Part shown: piece after piece, positions 46,742-58,035 of the stretch
Layout of the letters: each line of letters opens with the position of its first letter
Position numbering within the stretch: position 1 is the stretch's first letter
Assembly (NCBI GenBank): GCA_024449915.1
Contig: JAMZAV010000007.1
Coordinates: 620,001-684,000 of the forward strand
Reading direction: 5' to 3'
DNA from: Sweltsa coloradensis
Taxonomy: Eukaryota > Arthropoda > Insecta > Plecoptera > Chloroperlidae
Length of the DNA stretch: 64,000 nt
Made by a program: the position numbers and the translations under genes
The notes under the pieces: model-generated
Databases searched by the model: none
The model's input: only the letters and a program-made list of their open reading frames with translations
Told to the model about the DNA's origin: nothing

Positions 46742-47445
46742 CTTATATTTATTTCAATAACTGCAAGACAAGTTCACAACAGCGATTACTTTTGTAACTC
46801 AAAAAAACGAAATGATGTTTTTAGTATTAGATAATGATTTTGATCTGTAAAAAAAACATCTAAATGTGTAGGCCTACTGTAAACGAATGGCTTCCTTTTT
46901 GTGATGGTTGTACACTAGGCACACATAATGCTATAACAGGTTATGATAGGGGATGGGTACTGTAATTTTTCAGTTCAACAAAACTGAATTGATCAAGGAA
47001 GAAAGCTCTAAATTTTTTTTTTTTAATTAGACAAATTAATACACCCATTTTATTACCCCAATGGAGTATTTTTAAAAAAGGACACCTTTTTTTAAACAAA
47101 GTTTGCATGAAAATAACATTTGGCTCATTGACCTTGAAGAAGTAGTTTCATAATTCCCAAACAGAAGTGTGTAAAAAAATTATTTGGCGAAGAAATTAAT
47201 GAACTAAATATGATTAGTAGAAAAAATTTAAATTAGAAAATTACAAGATAATATTTTAATTCTAGATAAAAGATCAAACTTAAAAGAGGGTTTTTTGGCA
47301 CGCATTTGTGATACCGTAAAACAATAAATTTTCCGCCACGAAAGCGTGTTGGGTTTTTTGGGGCATTTCCAAAAATTTTTATTTTTTTAAAAAAAATGGA
47401 TCCAGATAAGCAGTTTTTATAAAAAAACGAAAACATGTGTTAAAT
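46742..47445. repeat. composite repeat, segment R1 (copy 1)
   Basis: Matches 55690-56430: CTGCAAGACAAGTTCACAAC, then ATACACCCATTTTATTAC, TACCGTAAAACAAT and CCGCCACRAAWGCGWGTTG in the same order. AT-rich and non-coding. This copy has extra A/T-run indels like the error-rich region before it. Confidence 0.85.
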
Positions 47446-47574
47446 TTCAGTGGGAAAATTTTCTTTGAAAACAAAAAATTTTCTTTTAAACCCCTAAAAA
47501 TATAACTAACCTTTGTTTTTAAAACCAAATCTTATATAAAGAAAATCTTTGTAAAAAAAAGATAACATCAATTG

Positions 47575-47995
47575 AGGGGCGAAGCTCCTTTAATAATATG
47601 CACACATTTCCTGTTACGTCGGCCCTCTCGCGTGGCACGTTTAACGATAAAAAAAAACATGCATCCGATAGAAATTGAGTTATTAGGGGAGTTTTACTCC
47701 CTGAAACTAATGGCGACCTCTGGGTCGTCGTCGGGGAACTTTCCCCTTCACTTTGACTACCTCCCGACGGCGACGACAATGACAACACGGACGGATGATG
47801 ACAGACGGAGACGACCACGACGTGAGGGAACCACTGCCCTCCCCATACGCTTGTGGCTGGTTCTGACCAGCACAGGCCTGTCCACCCCTTGTCCCCCCGC
47901 GTCGCCCTTACGTCCCTCACTTCGTCTCGATTAGCCAAAATGCATAAATATGAGACGTTAAGCAATATCCGATCAATCAATCAACAAGGATGATA
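47575..47995. repeat. SINE-like GC-rich repeat ending GAGACGTTAAGCAATATCC (copy 1)
   Basis: 47780-47990 matches the reverse complement of 51945-52150: CACGACGTGAGGGAACCACT-type, GGTTCTGACCAGCACAGGCC, TCGTCTCGATTAGCCAA, AGACGTTAAGCAATATCCGA, then (TCAA)n. Its first 130 bp resembles family E. The 120-codon plus and 153-codon minus frames are this repeat read through and have no recognisable domain. Confidence 0.65.
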
Positions 47996-48169
47996 CGTAC
48001 ATAATGTTTTTGCTAGGTCGAAGTTGGGCGAAATATTTTTATTGTTTCGACAATCTGTTCACAACAGTTACGTTTGCTCCTTATTTTTGGTACTCCCGTG
48101 CAAGAGTCACTGATTCTAGTAAGCTGGCATTGAGATGCAAAGTCTTTTGTGATGTTTGTAGTCAACAAA

Positions 48170-49111
48170 CTAGGACGCTTCGCAAACGCTTTTTCAGGCG
48201 CGTTGTTGGATGAGCGTAATTTTTTTAAGCGAAACAAATGGCGATTTTCATAAGAAATTATTTTTCGATTGCGCTCAAATTTCGCACCAATATATTTATT
48301 CATAAAATTAGGGTTCTGTGAAAAACTCCTTACAATCGGATAAAGCATGTAGGTGTTATAAGTCGAAGAAATGTTTTAAAAATTGAAAAAATCGTAAAAT
48401 TGCGATTTTCAATGAGAAATAATTTTTCAATTGCGCTCAAATTTCCCACGAATATATAAATTCATAAAAATTAAGGTTCTTCGAAAAAATCATTTCAATC
48501 GGATAAAGCATGTAGATGTTATAAGTCAAAGAAATGTTAATAAAACAAATAAAAATGTCAAATTGCGATTTTCATGAAAATTTTTTTTTTGATTGGGGTC
48601 AAATTTCACACGAATATATTAATTCATAAAATTGAGTTGCTGTGAAAAAATCATTACAATCGAATAAAGCATGTAGGTGTTATAAGTCAAAGAATGTTTA
48701 AAAAAACGAAAAAATCGTAAAATTGTGATTTTCATGAAAAATTATTTTTCGATTGCGCTCAAATTTCACACGAATATATAAATTCATAAAATTAAAGTTC
48801 TGTGGAAAAAAACATTACATTCGGACAAAGCATGTTGGTATTATAAGTCGAAGAAATTTCTAAAAAAAATCGAAAAAATCGTAAAATTGCGATTTTCATG
48901 AGAAATAATTTTTCGATTGGGCTGAAAAACGTGGTAGTTCTTGGTTCAAAGATTTCAAAGGCCTCCATAAAATTTCATTGCAATTAGAGTATTGGTTTAG
49001 CCGGAATCGTGCTAACAGACACACAATAATACAAACAGAAAGAAAGAAAAAAAACATTCCGGATTTTTTTCTCCAGTGTAGTGAAATGGAATCTACGCTT
49101 CGCTCTTCCAA
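48170..49111 (-). mobile_element. Helentron-like element, family A (copy 10) with about 162-bp tandem units
   Basis: The minus-strand 5' end at 49111 is TTGGAAGAGCGAAGCGTAGA. The 3' end at 48170 is CGCTCATCCAACAACGCGCC, then TGAAAAAGCGTTTGCGAAGC and GTCCTAG, with T outside. The interior has five tandem units of about 162 bp, recognisable by GCGATTTTCATGAGAAATAA near 48240, 48402, 48566, 48726 and 48888. No ORF. Confidence 0.85.
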
Positions 49112-49354
49112 TTACATCGTTATTTTGTTTAGTTTTTTTTTTTGATATAAACAAAATAATGTTCTTAAAGAATTTGCTGGTTATACTTATGAATATCACA
49201 TTCCATTCCTCCTGTTTGAAAATAACTTCATCATCTCACAACTGACATGTCTACTTATCTGAAATGTAACAAAATGTTAAACAGCATACAATGATTCGAT
49301 TTTGTGATATTTTTCAAGCCATTTCATACGCATCAATAGAAAATAATAAATAAC

Positions 49355-50111
49355 AGAAAGCTTCGCAAACGCTTTTTCAGGCGCGTTGTTGGATGAGCGT
49401 AATTTTTTAATTACAAGAAAGCGTAAAATTGCGATTTGAACAAAAATAATTTTTCGATTGCGCTCAAATTTCACACGAATATATAAGTTTATAAATAAAG
49501 GTTCTGGAAAAAAATCATTACAATCGAATAAAGCATGAAGGTGTTATAAGTCGAAGAAATTTTAAAAATAAAAAAAATCGTAAAATTGCGATTATCATAA
49601 GAAATAATTTTTTGATTGCGCTCAAATTTCACACAAATATATTAATTCATAAAATAAAGGTACTGTAAAAAAATTATTACAATCAAATAAAGCATGTGGT
49701 CGAAGAATTTTTTTTAAAAAATCGTAAAATTGCGATTTTCATGAGAAATAATTTTTTGATTACGCTCAAATTTCAAACGAATATATTAATGCATAAATTA
49801 AAGGTTCTCTGAAAAAATCATCACAATATAATAAAGCACGTAGGTGTTATAAGTCGAAGAAATCTTTTAAAAATCGAAAAAAATCGTAAAATTGGAATTT
49901 TATAATAAATAATTTTTCGATTGAGCTCAAAAACGTGGCAGTTCTAAGTTCAAAGATTTTAAAGGTCTCCACAAAATTTCATCGCAATTGGAGTATCGGT
50001 TTTGCTGGAATCGTGCTAACAGACACAAAAATAAATTTAAAAAAAAACATTCCGGATTTTTTTCCAGTGTAGTGAAATGGAATCTTCGCTTCGCTCGCTA
50101 CGCTCATCCAA
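49355..50111 (-). mobile_element. Helentron-like element, family A (copy 11)
   Basis: The minus-strand 5' end at 50111 is TTGGATGAGCGTAGCGAGCG. The 3' stem-loop region is at 49355-49395 (AACGCGCCTGAAAAAGCGTT, then TGCGAAGCTTTC), where the terminal CTAG has been lost. About four 160-bp tandem units lie inside. Same orientation as copy 10. Confidence 0.8.
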
Positions 50112-50114
50112 TAA

Positions 50115-51940
50115 CAATACTTACATAAAAGCACAAAATATGCCAAACTTAGCTTACAAACACATAGTAACTAGTGTGTGTACAGTACCGGTATACAATA
50201 ACTTACAAGATAATGCCACCTGATGATCCTGCAATGATTAATTTGAACACGTATAATTAAACTAATAACCAAGACAATGTTCGAAATTACCTGTATATAA
50301 TAAGCTCTTATCCTAAAATAGGTCTCTGACAAGCAATGTGATTGTCATACGAATCATATCGTGGTCAAATTAAAATAAATAATAATAATAACCACCATAT
50401 TTCATTACAAAAAATACAAATAGTGTGTACCGAAAAGTAATTAAGGTTTGGAAGAGTTTTAGAAAGGATACCATGTGCGATTGCGTATGAAAAAATACAC
50501 AATATTGTGAGACGTCCCACATATTTACTTTTCTTATTGTGGATCTAAATATTACATTTAAAAAATAGAAAGTAACAAAAAGTTGTAAAAAAGTAGCTTC
50601 ATGAACAAAACTAAAATTTTGAATTTTAATTGAGCGTAATAACTGATGTGGAATGCAAAATCATCAAATTATTCCAGATAAACATTTTTAAAAAATGAGT
50701 CATTACTACAGAAAACTATAGTACATCTTCTGTCACTCTCAACAAAACGAATTTTATTGAGGACAAAATAATATATAGATAATTCTCTTTTTTCCAACTT
50801 GAAATTGTATGGATAGAGGATTTTTTAATTTTTAATTTATATTTATGTATCGGTTAATTGGATGAAGAAAACGAAGAGTAACAAACAGTAGAGTGCTATA
50901 TTAATATGCCAAAACAAAATGATCTCCCCATCTACGATTGTAGCACCAGACCTTACGCGATGCATATTATACCCGGTTCAATTTACTGTGATAATCGGTA
51001 CAAATTCAAGCGGCAAAGCAAATCAAATTGAGTATGCTACAACTGCAAGTGTAGACTTCTGTATGTAACTTCTGTATGGATATACTATAAACAGGCAGGA
51101 TCTGTGATTTAAAAAAATTATATTAGCGTGCGAGAGACATGAATGGCAAGATGTATCTGCTATGCAAGTGTAAAACCACTTAAAAGCTATACAATTTAGG
51201 TCGTGTCTCGACTCGATAGAATTTTGGCTTTAGTTTTTTGGTATTACAAACAAGAGACTACATTTGGCCCTACTAGCCAAACATAGTTATAGATCCGAAC
51301 CGGCACTTATGAGATAAAACGAACATTTGTATAGCTATACAAATTCATTGATTTTGGTAAAAGCAATCAAATACTGAATTTTATTACGACAAAAAATACC
51401 TTCCTCTGAATGCCGCCACACTTTTATTGAATCTGCAATTCCTTTCTAAGATCCCAATCTAAAAATAAAAAAATCGAAGAGTAATAAATACACCAGCACC
51501 ACTATAAACGTAATGTTCAACACTACTTTCTTCATTAATTCATTGGTTTTAAGACAAAGAAACGAACATTGCCTTTTATTTACCCCACAATGCAACGACT
51601 CAGGAGCCCAACCAAAGAAAACCAATATGTTATTAATTTCATTAATGTAACGAAATCAATCTGCGCAAAATCACACAAATTAACAAAAAATAATACTGTT
51701 ACAATAAAACAACTTTTGTTTTTATCTCAAATTATTCATCAACTACCTGCTCTGCACTTTTCTTGTCAAGAGCTCCTACCTCCCACAATCTCCACGCGCA
51801 TGCGGATATAAGCTGATTTGTTTCTGGATATAGATAGCCTATTGTCATCAGTTCCTGTCGGCAGCCAATGAGGATCTTGCATCTGCCAAACAACTTAGGT
51901 CACGGTTACGGTTACGGCCACGAGTACGCCGCCTCGCACC
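50115..51940. other. AT-rich spacer, no gene seen
   Basis: One 80-codon frame at 51569-51811 has no motif. A GGTTACGGTTACGGCCACGA mini-repeat is near 51904. Nothing else. Confidence 0.5.
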
Positions 51941-51944
51941 GCCA

Positions 51945-52150
51945 CTGGATTGATTGATTGGATATTGCTTTACGTCTCATTTATGCAACTTGGCTAATCG
52001 AGACGAAGGGAGGGACGTAAGGGATGACGCGGGGGGACAAGAAGTGGACAGGCCTGTGCTGGTCAGAACCAGCCACAAGCATATGGGGAGGGCAGGGGTT
52101 CCCCCACGTCGTGGTCGTCTCCGTCTGTGTCATCATCCGTCCGTGACCAC
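51945..52150. repeat. SINE-like GC-rich repeat (copy 2, inverted relative to 47780-47990)
   Basis: Begins GATTGATTGATTGGATATTG, then CTTTACGTCTCATTTATGC and GGACAGGCCTGTGCTGGTCA, and ends with GTCGTGGTCGTCTCCGTCTG. Confidence 0.75.
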
Positions 52151-52598
52151 CACTGGAGATTATTTGGTTTGAAACAATGAGCTCTAACATAATAGTAATA
52201 CCACATTAAATAACAAGAATTACACCCTTTTAGGAACAATCATCTTCAATCGAGAGGACTTGGTACTCGTCCGTTTTGACCAAGGATTAAGGCCCGTATG
52301 AATAACTTAATCAGTCCTAAGAGCAGTAGGTCGACTTTTGCAATATTTCAATCGCGCGGAAATAAGTAGTCTCAAAATTTCCAAATTTCCCCAAGCTAAA
52401 TTAAAAGGTAAACTTGTTTTGCCCTAGAACCTCTAGTTTCGGCTGGTAGCCGATTCCTGCTGGATTGAGTATAATGAAAGTCAACCAAAGGAAGAGTCTG
52501 CACTAAACACATTATAAGCATACGGGCCTTAGTGGAGATGTTCAACCTGTAGTGCAATGAGAGACACGACCTAAAAACTTGAGTGGCTATGAGACACG

Positions 52599-53276
52599 TC
52601 ACTTGAGCCTAGCCAATGGTTTTGGGGTGGTTAAGCTTCTGCAGATCCACCTCCTGAAGCCGAATAACAGGTTCTTACACTGCAGCTGACTTAGCTGTTG
52701 AGCCTGGTAAGCTTGTTGGGTCAGTAGTTTCGCTGGTGTTCCCTGCAGTAAGGCCCTCCTGGTGGAATTATAGCGATAGCCGGGCGCGGTCAGGAACGTG
52801 TAGAGGGAGACGTTCTGGGAAGCCAGGGTGTAAGCCAATAGCAAGGATGTTAGACATCTCTTCTTAATTTTATGACCCGCTTCCACTGTTGTATTCGTCA
52901 GTGTTTCACTGATGTTGTCTGCCTGCGCTGAGTGGAACAAGGTGTCGTTGTCTGCTAGTAATGACTGGAATATAGAGTCGCTGACTTCTTTAAATGATTG
53001 TAACACAGTGCTGTTACCTTCTTGCGTAGACTGTAACACAGTGATGTTGTCTTCTTGCGCAGACTGTAACACCGTGCTGTTGTCTTCTTGCGCAGACTGT
53101 AACACAGTGCTGTTGTCTTCTTGCGCAGACTGTAACACAGTGCTGTTGTCTTCCTGCGCAACTGTAACACAGTGTTGTTGTCTTCTTGCGCAGACTGTAA
53201 CACTGTGCTGTTGTCTTCTTGCGCATACTGTAACACAGTGCTGTTGTCTTCTTGCGCAGACTGGAACACAAAACAT
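52599..53276 (-). CDS. ORF with 11-residue repeats (copy 1, frameshifted)
   Basis: The minus frame carries about eight 33-bp units encoding LQSAQEDNSTV, then a unique C-terminal part of about 110 residues (SLLADNDTLFHSAQADN, TLTNTTVEAGHKIKKR, LTAPGYRYNSTRRALLQGTP). A 1-base loss near 53160 changes frame inside the array, so the outermost repeats read as CARRQQHCVTV and the original N-terminus is lost. Each repeat has an N-S-T sequon. Compared with the copy at 58036 the unique part has three length differences (12, 3 and 3 bases), all multiples of three. Only the last few codons differ by a 1-base indel. Function unknown. Confidence 0.35.
   Translation of the reverse strand: MFCVPVCARRQQHCVTVCARRQQHSVTVCARRQQHCVTVAQEDNSTVLQSAQEDNSTVLQSAQEDNSTVLQSAQEDNITVLQSTQEGNSTVLQSFKEVSDSIFQSLLADNDTLFHSAQADNISETLTNTTVEAGHKIKKRCLTSLLLAYTLASQNVSLYTFLTAPGYRYNSTRRALLQGTPAKLLTQQAYQAQQLSQLQCKNLLFGFRRWICRSLTTPKPLARLK
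52997..53272. repeat. 33-bp tandem array (copy 1)
   Basis: About eight units of the type GACTGTAACACAGTGCTGTT + GTCTTCTTGCGCA. Units are directly abutting without spacers, so it is a minisatellite, not a CRISPR array. Confidence 0.95.
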
Positions 53277-53559
53277 GCCGATCCATTGTGACGTGTAACA
53301 TGTTACATTTAATTTTATTAATGTTTAAACAACAGGCCATCATACATTCTTCTGATGTTAACATAGTCTTAGTTCGTTTCAGAAACTTACTTCATCAGTT
53401 TCGTCATTGCATTGTAAATTATTATAAACTAAATGTAATTAAGGTCTGATCATGAAGGAATTGTCTATCAAAGGAAATATATTTACGTTATTGGAACCGA
53501 ACGTCGCCAGATTGAACGCTGGCATATTGGTCGGCATCACAGCCTCCCGATAGACTGGA

Positions 53560-54650
53560 ACAAGGTCAAAATCAACGAGTTATAGCAAAAGTTCATTTTT
53601 AAAGTTATGAACCCCCCCCCCCCCCCCCCCCATAAAAAAAGTCGCAAATGAACTGATTTTACTTTTTAACACGTTGTGTTTCTTTTCCCTTAAATGAATG
53701 AATAAGTACAATCAACATTGAAGATAATTTCAGCTTTTTTAGTGCAGCCACCTTCCTCTGCAACAAACCTTTCAAATGTCTACGCTTCTTTCTTGACGCA
53801 GCTAATAAGATAGCGTTTGCTGTATGAAATTCATTATAAGGCGTTTATTACAAAAGCAACCAATGTTCAAATAACACATTTTCAGGAGAACTTAAACTTC
53901 ATACCATCTGCAATTAATGTACTATAATTCTAATTTTTGGTTTTAACTGTGTATCTTGACGATAGTTTTCATTTCTGCTATGACATTTTGTCATAGTATT
54001 TCCCAGAAAGCCAAAAAGCCAAAAAAACTTTGGACTTTGGTTGTTTTTGTAAAATATTTTGATAAAGTATGATTTTATTTTAGGTAGTGTTCCAGAAAGC
54101 TCTATAGGATATATAGAAGATATCTTTAGTTCCAACATAGAACATCTGGACAACTATCACCTAAATGCACCGCCTTAAATCTAAAAAAAAACAATGGACA
54201 TTGGTTGTTTCTGTGAAAAATCTGTTGGTATTCAAGCTTAAACGTGTGACATAGGTTGTTTTTGCCAAAACCTTTATAATAAGATTATTCCCAGTGAAAA
54301 TACGATTTTTTTAATGGTATGGATTCAAAATCGGTATTTCTGGACATTGGCTGTTTTTTTTTTTTTATAAAAAAAAATTAATTAAAAAAATTCTCAATAT
54401 CAATATATAGATCTTAATTTAATAACAATTATTGTTATTAATTGAGATTTTTTATAGATATTGAGATTCTTTAGTTGCAATATTTACATACATAAGGAAG
54501 GATTATTTTATAAGGATTTTGTCAAAAAAGCTCTTAAAAATCCGGTGCTGCGAATACTGTGCATATAAGTAATGAGCTGCAAATAAAGTTCCATCAAACT
54601 GGTTTAATGTATGATAGGCGACTGATAACAAAAATGATTTTTTTTGGACT
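53560..54650. other. AT-rich spacer with poly-C and a palindrome
   Basis: A 20-C run lies at 53612-53631. Imperfect inverted sequence at 54393-54467 (CTCAATATC...GATATTGAG). No coding evidence. Confidence 0.6.
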
Positions 54651-54663
54651 GTCATATTTATCT

Positions 54664-55682
54664 AGGTGCCCGTTAGGGTGCCGCAGCCAAGCCGCTGTGC
54701 ACTACACACTCTGGCACCTACAGCAAGCAGAGTTGGGGTGATTTCGAGGTGTCGCGCCCAGTCGTCATGAAACATGATGTGAACTTAAAAACTATCAACA
54801 TCAGGGGGATTTAGGTACCTGACAACACATGCCAAATTTGGTTGGTGGACGAACATTCCTTCTTGGTGAAAAAATGACTTGAAACATGCTCAAAATCACT
54901 TTAAGGATACTACTACTACTGGCTACTACTTATTTATTCGTCAGTTTCTATTGGCCAGCGATTCTGGCCCAACGGGTGGTGCTACAACGTTCATATTTTA
55001 CATGCACATTCAGGTAATGGTGATGTACTGCCTCTCGAAAGAAAAAGTTGGAAAATATAGCTGAAAGGCATCCAAATAAAGGTTTAATAATCAAGTAACT
55101 TATAGAAACTTGACAATAATAACCTACAATGCGTACACAAATCAATTCTTTGGGGCACGATATATCTAACATCGTATTGTCAATTACCATAGCAATTAAT
55201 ACCACTTCCTAAAACTAATTCTTGTTCTATTTTATCAAAAATAATTTTGCAGTAGAACCTGAGAAAGTAATGACGCACGCACCTACGCATTCAAAAAACT
55301 AGTAAAAATACAGCCAAACCTTTTACACACTTAAAAGTAATGAGATCTAAAAAAAGGGCCAAGCTCATCTTCCCAAAGTACAGTGCCCCGTAACAACATC
55401 CTTGAAAAGCTTGGCAAAATAGAATTTGCATTAACTTTTACTTTTAAATTAATTAACAAAATATAATTTGGATGAACTATTACGTTTAAATTAACAGTTG
55501 CAAACTCTATTTTGCCAAGCTTTTCAAGAATGTTGTTACGGAGCACTGTATGTATATGAATTAAGAATGCGCAAATGTGGAAGGGAAGATGAGTTTGGCC
55601 TTTTTTTAGATCACATTACTTTCGAGTGTGTAAGGTATGGCTGTATTTTTTTATTTTTTTAAAGTTTTTTGTATGCGTGGGT
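54664..55682. mobile_element. about 1-kb composite element D (copy 1)
   Basis: Begins CTAGGTGCCCGTTAGGGTGC and matches 56872-57828 over its length: ACAACACATGCCAAATTTGG, TTCCTTCTTGGTGAAAAAAT, a family A Helentron fragment (54955-55090, GGTGCTACAACGTTCATATT) and a terminal foldback. No ORF. Confidence 0.8.
55275..55682. mobile_element. foldback inside element D (copy 1)
   Basis: Inverted arms of about 190 bp. AATACAGCCAAACC, AATGAGATCTAAAAAAAGGG and AACATCCTTGAAAAGCTTGG are each repeated in reverse complement on the right side, meeting near 55470-55490. Confidence 0.85.
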
Positions 55683-55689
55683 TTTATAT

Positions 55690-56430
55690 TCTGCAAGACA
55701 AGTTCACAACAAACGATCCTTTTTGTAACTCAAACTTACTAAATAACTTTTTATTCTCAGATAGTGACTGTGTTCTGTATAATAACATCTATATGTGTAT
55801 TGTAGTCATATAGTGCTTCCTTCTGTGAGGAACAGGGAGGGGATATGATAAGGGATACTGTCATTTATCAGTTCAATAAAACATATTATTGGTACGAAAA
55901 GAAGAAAGTCATCTTATTTTTTTATTTATTTAACTAGCCAAACGAATACACCCATTTTATTACACCGATATAAATAAGTTAAGCAGTCAAATTACTAATT
56001 AGTATTTTGTAATACATTTTGACATGTTTTAAAATTAATGACTTTTGAATTTATAAAAAGTACGAATATAATATTTTGGTTCGTAGGCCTCGAAGAACAA
56101 TATTCATAATTCCAAACAGAGATGTGATAAAATATTGATTATTTAAGAAATAAAACTAACTGGAATATGATGAAAGTTAGATAAGATAAAAAAAATCAAA
56201 TTTTAATAAACCGATCTTGGTGAAAGATAACAATATCTAGACAATATTTCCAATGAGATAAAACTAAAATGCGTTTTTTGTGTGGGCGCATGTTTTAATA
56301 CCGTAAAACAATTTCCCGCCACAAATGCGAGTTGATTTTTGGCGCAATTTCCAAATTATTAATTTTCTAAACAATGCATCTAGAAAAACCAGTTTATAAA
56401 ATCGTAAAACAGTATTCAATTTCAACTTGA
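55690..56430. repeat. composite repeat, segment R1 (copy 2)
   Basis: Cleaner counterpart of 46742-47445. Here R1 is followed within about 240 bp by R2 sequence, showing the original order of the composite repeat. Confidence 0.85.
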
Positions 56431-56664
56431 TTTTTTTATAATGACGATCTTTAGGCCTACATAAGCTAAAAGATTACAGAAATATGACGGATCCACGCTC
56501 TTCTATATGCATATTTTTTATGTCAGTCCGTCCGTATCGCGTGTGTCAAGACTCAAGACTCACAATAACAAGTAACAACTGATTCGATTGACATTTGTAG
56601 CTACCGTGAGCTCGCAGAATACAACATAGTAACAAAGACAAAGTAACAAAGAGTCAACTTTAAT

Positions 56665-56870
56665 AGGCACAATCATCTACATTCAAGTAGACTTGGAACT
56701 CGTCCGTTTACCAACGATTAAGGTCCGTATGAATAATAGGTCCTTTAGGTCAGGCCTTTTCTTGGTCGACCTTGGAAACATTTCAATCGTGAAAAAATCT
56801 GTTATCTATAAATGCAAATTTTTAACAAAATAAATGCAAAGTTATTTGGATAAAACTTGTTATGCTCTAG
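56665..56870. repeat. composite repeat, first part of R2 (copy 2)
   Basis: Matches 52228-52420 (CTCGTCCGTTTACCAACGAT / CTCGTCCGTTTTGACCAAGG; AAGGTCCGTATGAATAA). It is interrupted at 56872 by element D and resumes near 57830. Confidence 0.75.
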
Positions 56871-56871
56871 A

Positions 56872-57828
56872 TCTAGGTGCCCGTTAGGGCGCCGCAGCCA
56901 AGCCGCGGTGCTCGAGGGGATTTAGGTGTTTGACAACACATGCCAAATTTGGTTGGGGTACGAGCATTCCTTCTTGGTGAAAAAATGACTTAAAACATGC
57001 TCAAAATCACTTTAAGGATGTTAGTTATTACTGGCTACTATACTACTACTATCTAATTCGTCAGTTTCAATTGCCTAGCGATTCTGACCAAACGGGTGGG
57101 GCTACAACGTTCATATTTTACATGGACATTAAGGTAATAGTGATGTAATTCCCTTTGAAAGAAAAAGTTTTAAAAAATTGCTGGAAGGCTTCCAAATAAA
57201 GGTTTTAAAATAAGCCTTATACAGGCATACAATCAACAAGTAACTATAGTTACGTGACAATAATCGCCTACATTGTTTACAAAAAGCAAGTCTTTGGACC
57301 ACTATATTTTTTCATTCTATTGTTAATTGGTAATACCATAGCAATTAAATCGACTGATAAAATTATTATATTTTAACAAATAATTTTGCAATGAAACTTG
57401 AAAAAGTAATGAGATCCCACACATAACAAAAACTTGTAAAAATACAGCCAAACCTTACACACTCAAAAGAAATGAGATCTAAAAAAAAGGGCCAAGCTCA
57501 TCTACCCTTCCACATTTGCGCATTCTTAATTCATAAACGTACAGTGTCCCGTAACAACATCCTTGAAAAGCTTGGCAAAATATAATTTGCATGACCATTA
57601 CGTTAAAATTAATTAGAAAAAAAGAATTTGGATGAACTATTACGTTTAAATTAATAGTTGAAAATTCTATTTTGCCAAGCTTTTCAAGGGTGTTGTTACG
57701 GGACACTATGTTTATGAATAAAGAATGCGCAAATGTGGAAGGGTAGATGAGCTTGGCCCTTTTTTTAGATCTCATTTCTTTTGAGTGTGTAAGGTTTGGG
57801 TGTATTTTTACAAGTTTTTGTTATGTGT
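56872..57828. mobile_element. about 1-kb composite element D (copy 2), inserted in R2
   Basis: Begins CTAGGTGCCCGTTAGGGCGC; otherwise as copy 1, with a family A fragment at 57065-57200. It splits the R2 segment, so it inserted after R2 formed. The minus-strand reading of the left end, GGCGCCCTAACGGGCACCTAG without its first base, is a small hairpin plus CTAG, recalling the Helitron 3' pattern, but the next base outside is A, not T. Confidence 0.75.
57418..57828. mobile_element. foldback inside element D (copy 2)
   Basis: Arms of about 195 bp starting ACACATAACAAAAACTTGTA, almost identical to each other. The same architecture as 55275-55682. The 98- and 67-codon frames here are arm sequence. 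Confidence 0.85.
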
Positions 57829-58035
57829 GTCCTCTAGTCTCGGCAGATAGCCGATTTCCGTGGATCAAATATCATCTCGGTCAACCTAAAGAAGACAAGA
57901 GTCAGAACTATAAACAACTACTACGCATACATACGGGTTTTAGTAGTTAGTGATGTTCAATTCTGAAGCAGTGAAATGAGAGACACGATCCAAGTAGTTA
58001 TGTAGTAGTGGTAATGAAACACACGTCGCTTGAGC

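Larger units (their letters stand above)
52220..53560. repeat. composite repeat, segment R2 (copy 1)
   Basis: Matches 56665-56760 and 57830-58880 in the same order. Landmarks: CTCGTCCGTTT, GCATACGGGCCTTAGT / CATACGGGTTTTAGTA, CAAGCTTCTGCAGATCCACC, the 33-bp tandem array and GTCTGATCATG. Confidence 0.85.

Noticed and set aside
47519..47980. 153-codon minus and 120-codon plus ORFs
   Set aside because: Both lie across a GC-rich SINE-like repeat that recurs inverted at 51945-52150 with broken frames.
52997..53272. CRISPR-like array
   Set aside because: The units abut with no variable spacers and the context is eukaryotic; it is a minisatellite.
52912..53298. Plus-strand CNTVLLSSCAD repeat ORF (also 58325-58609)
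   Set aside because: The 33-bp unit is open in several frames. Only the minus frame continues through the unique region in both copies.
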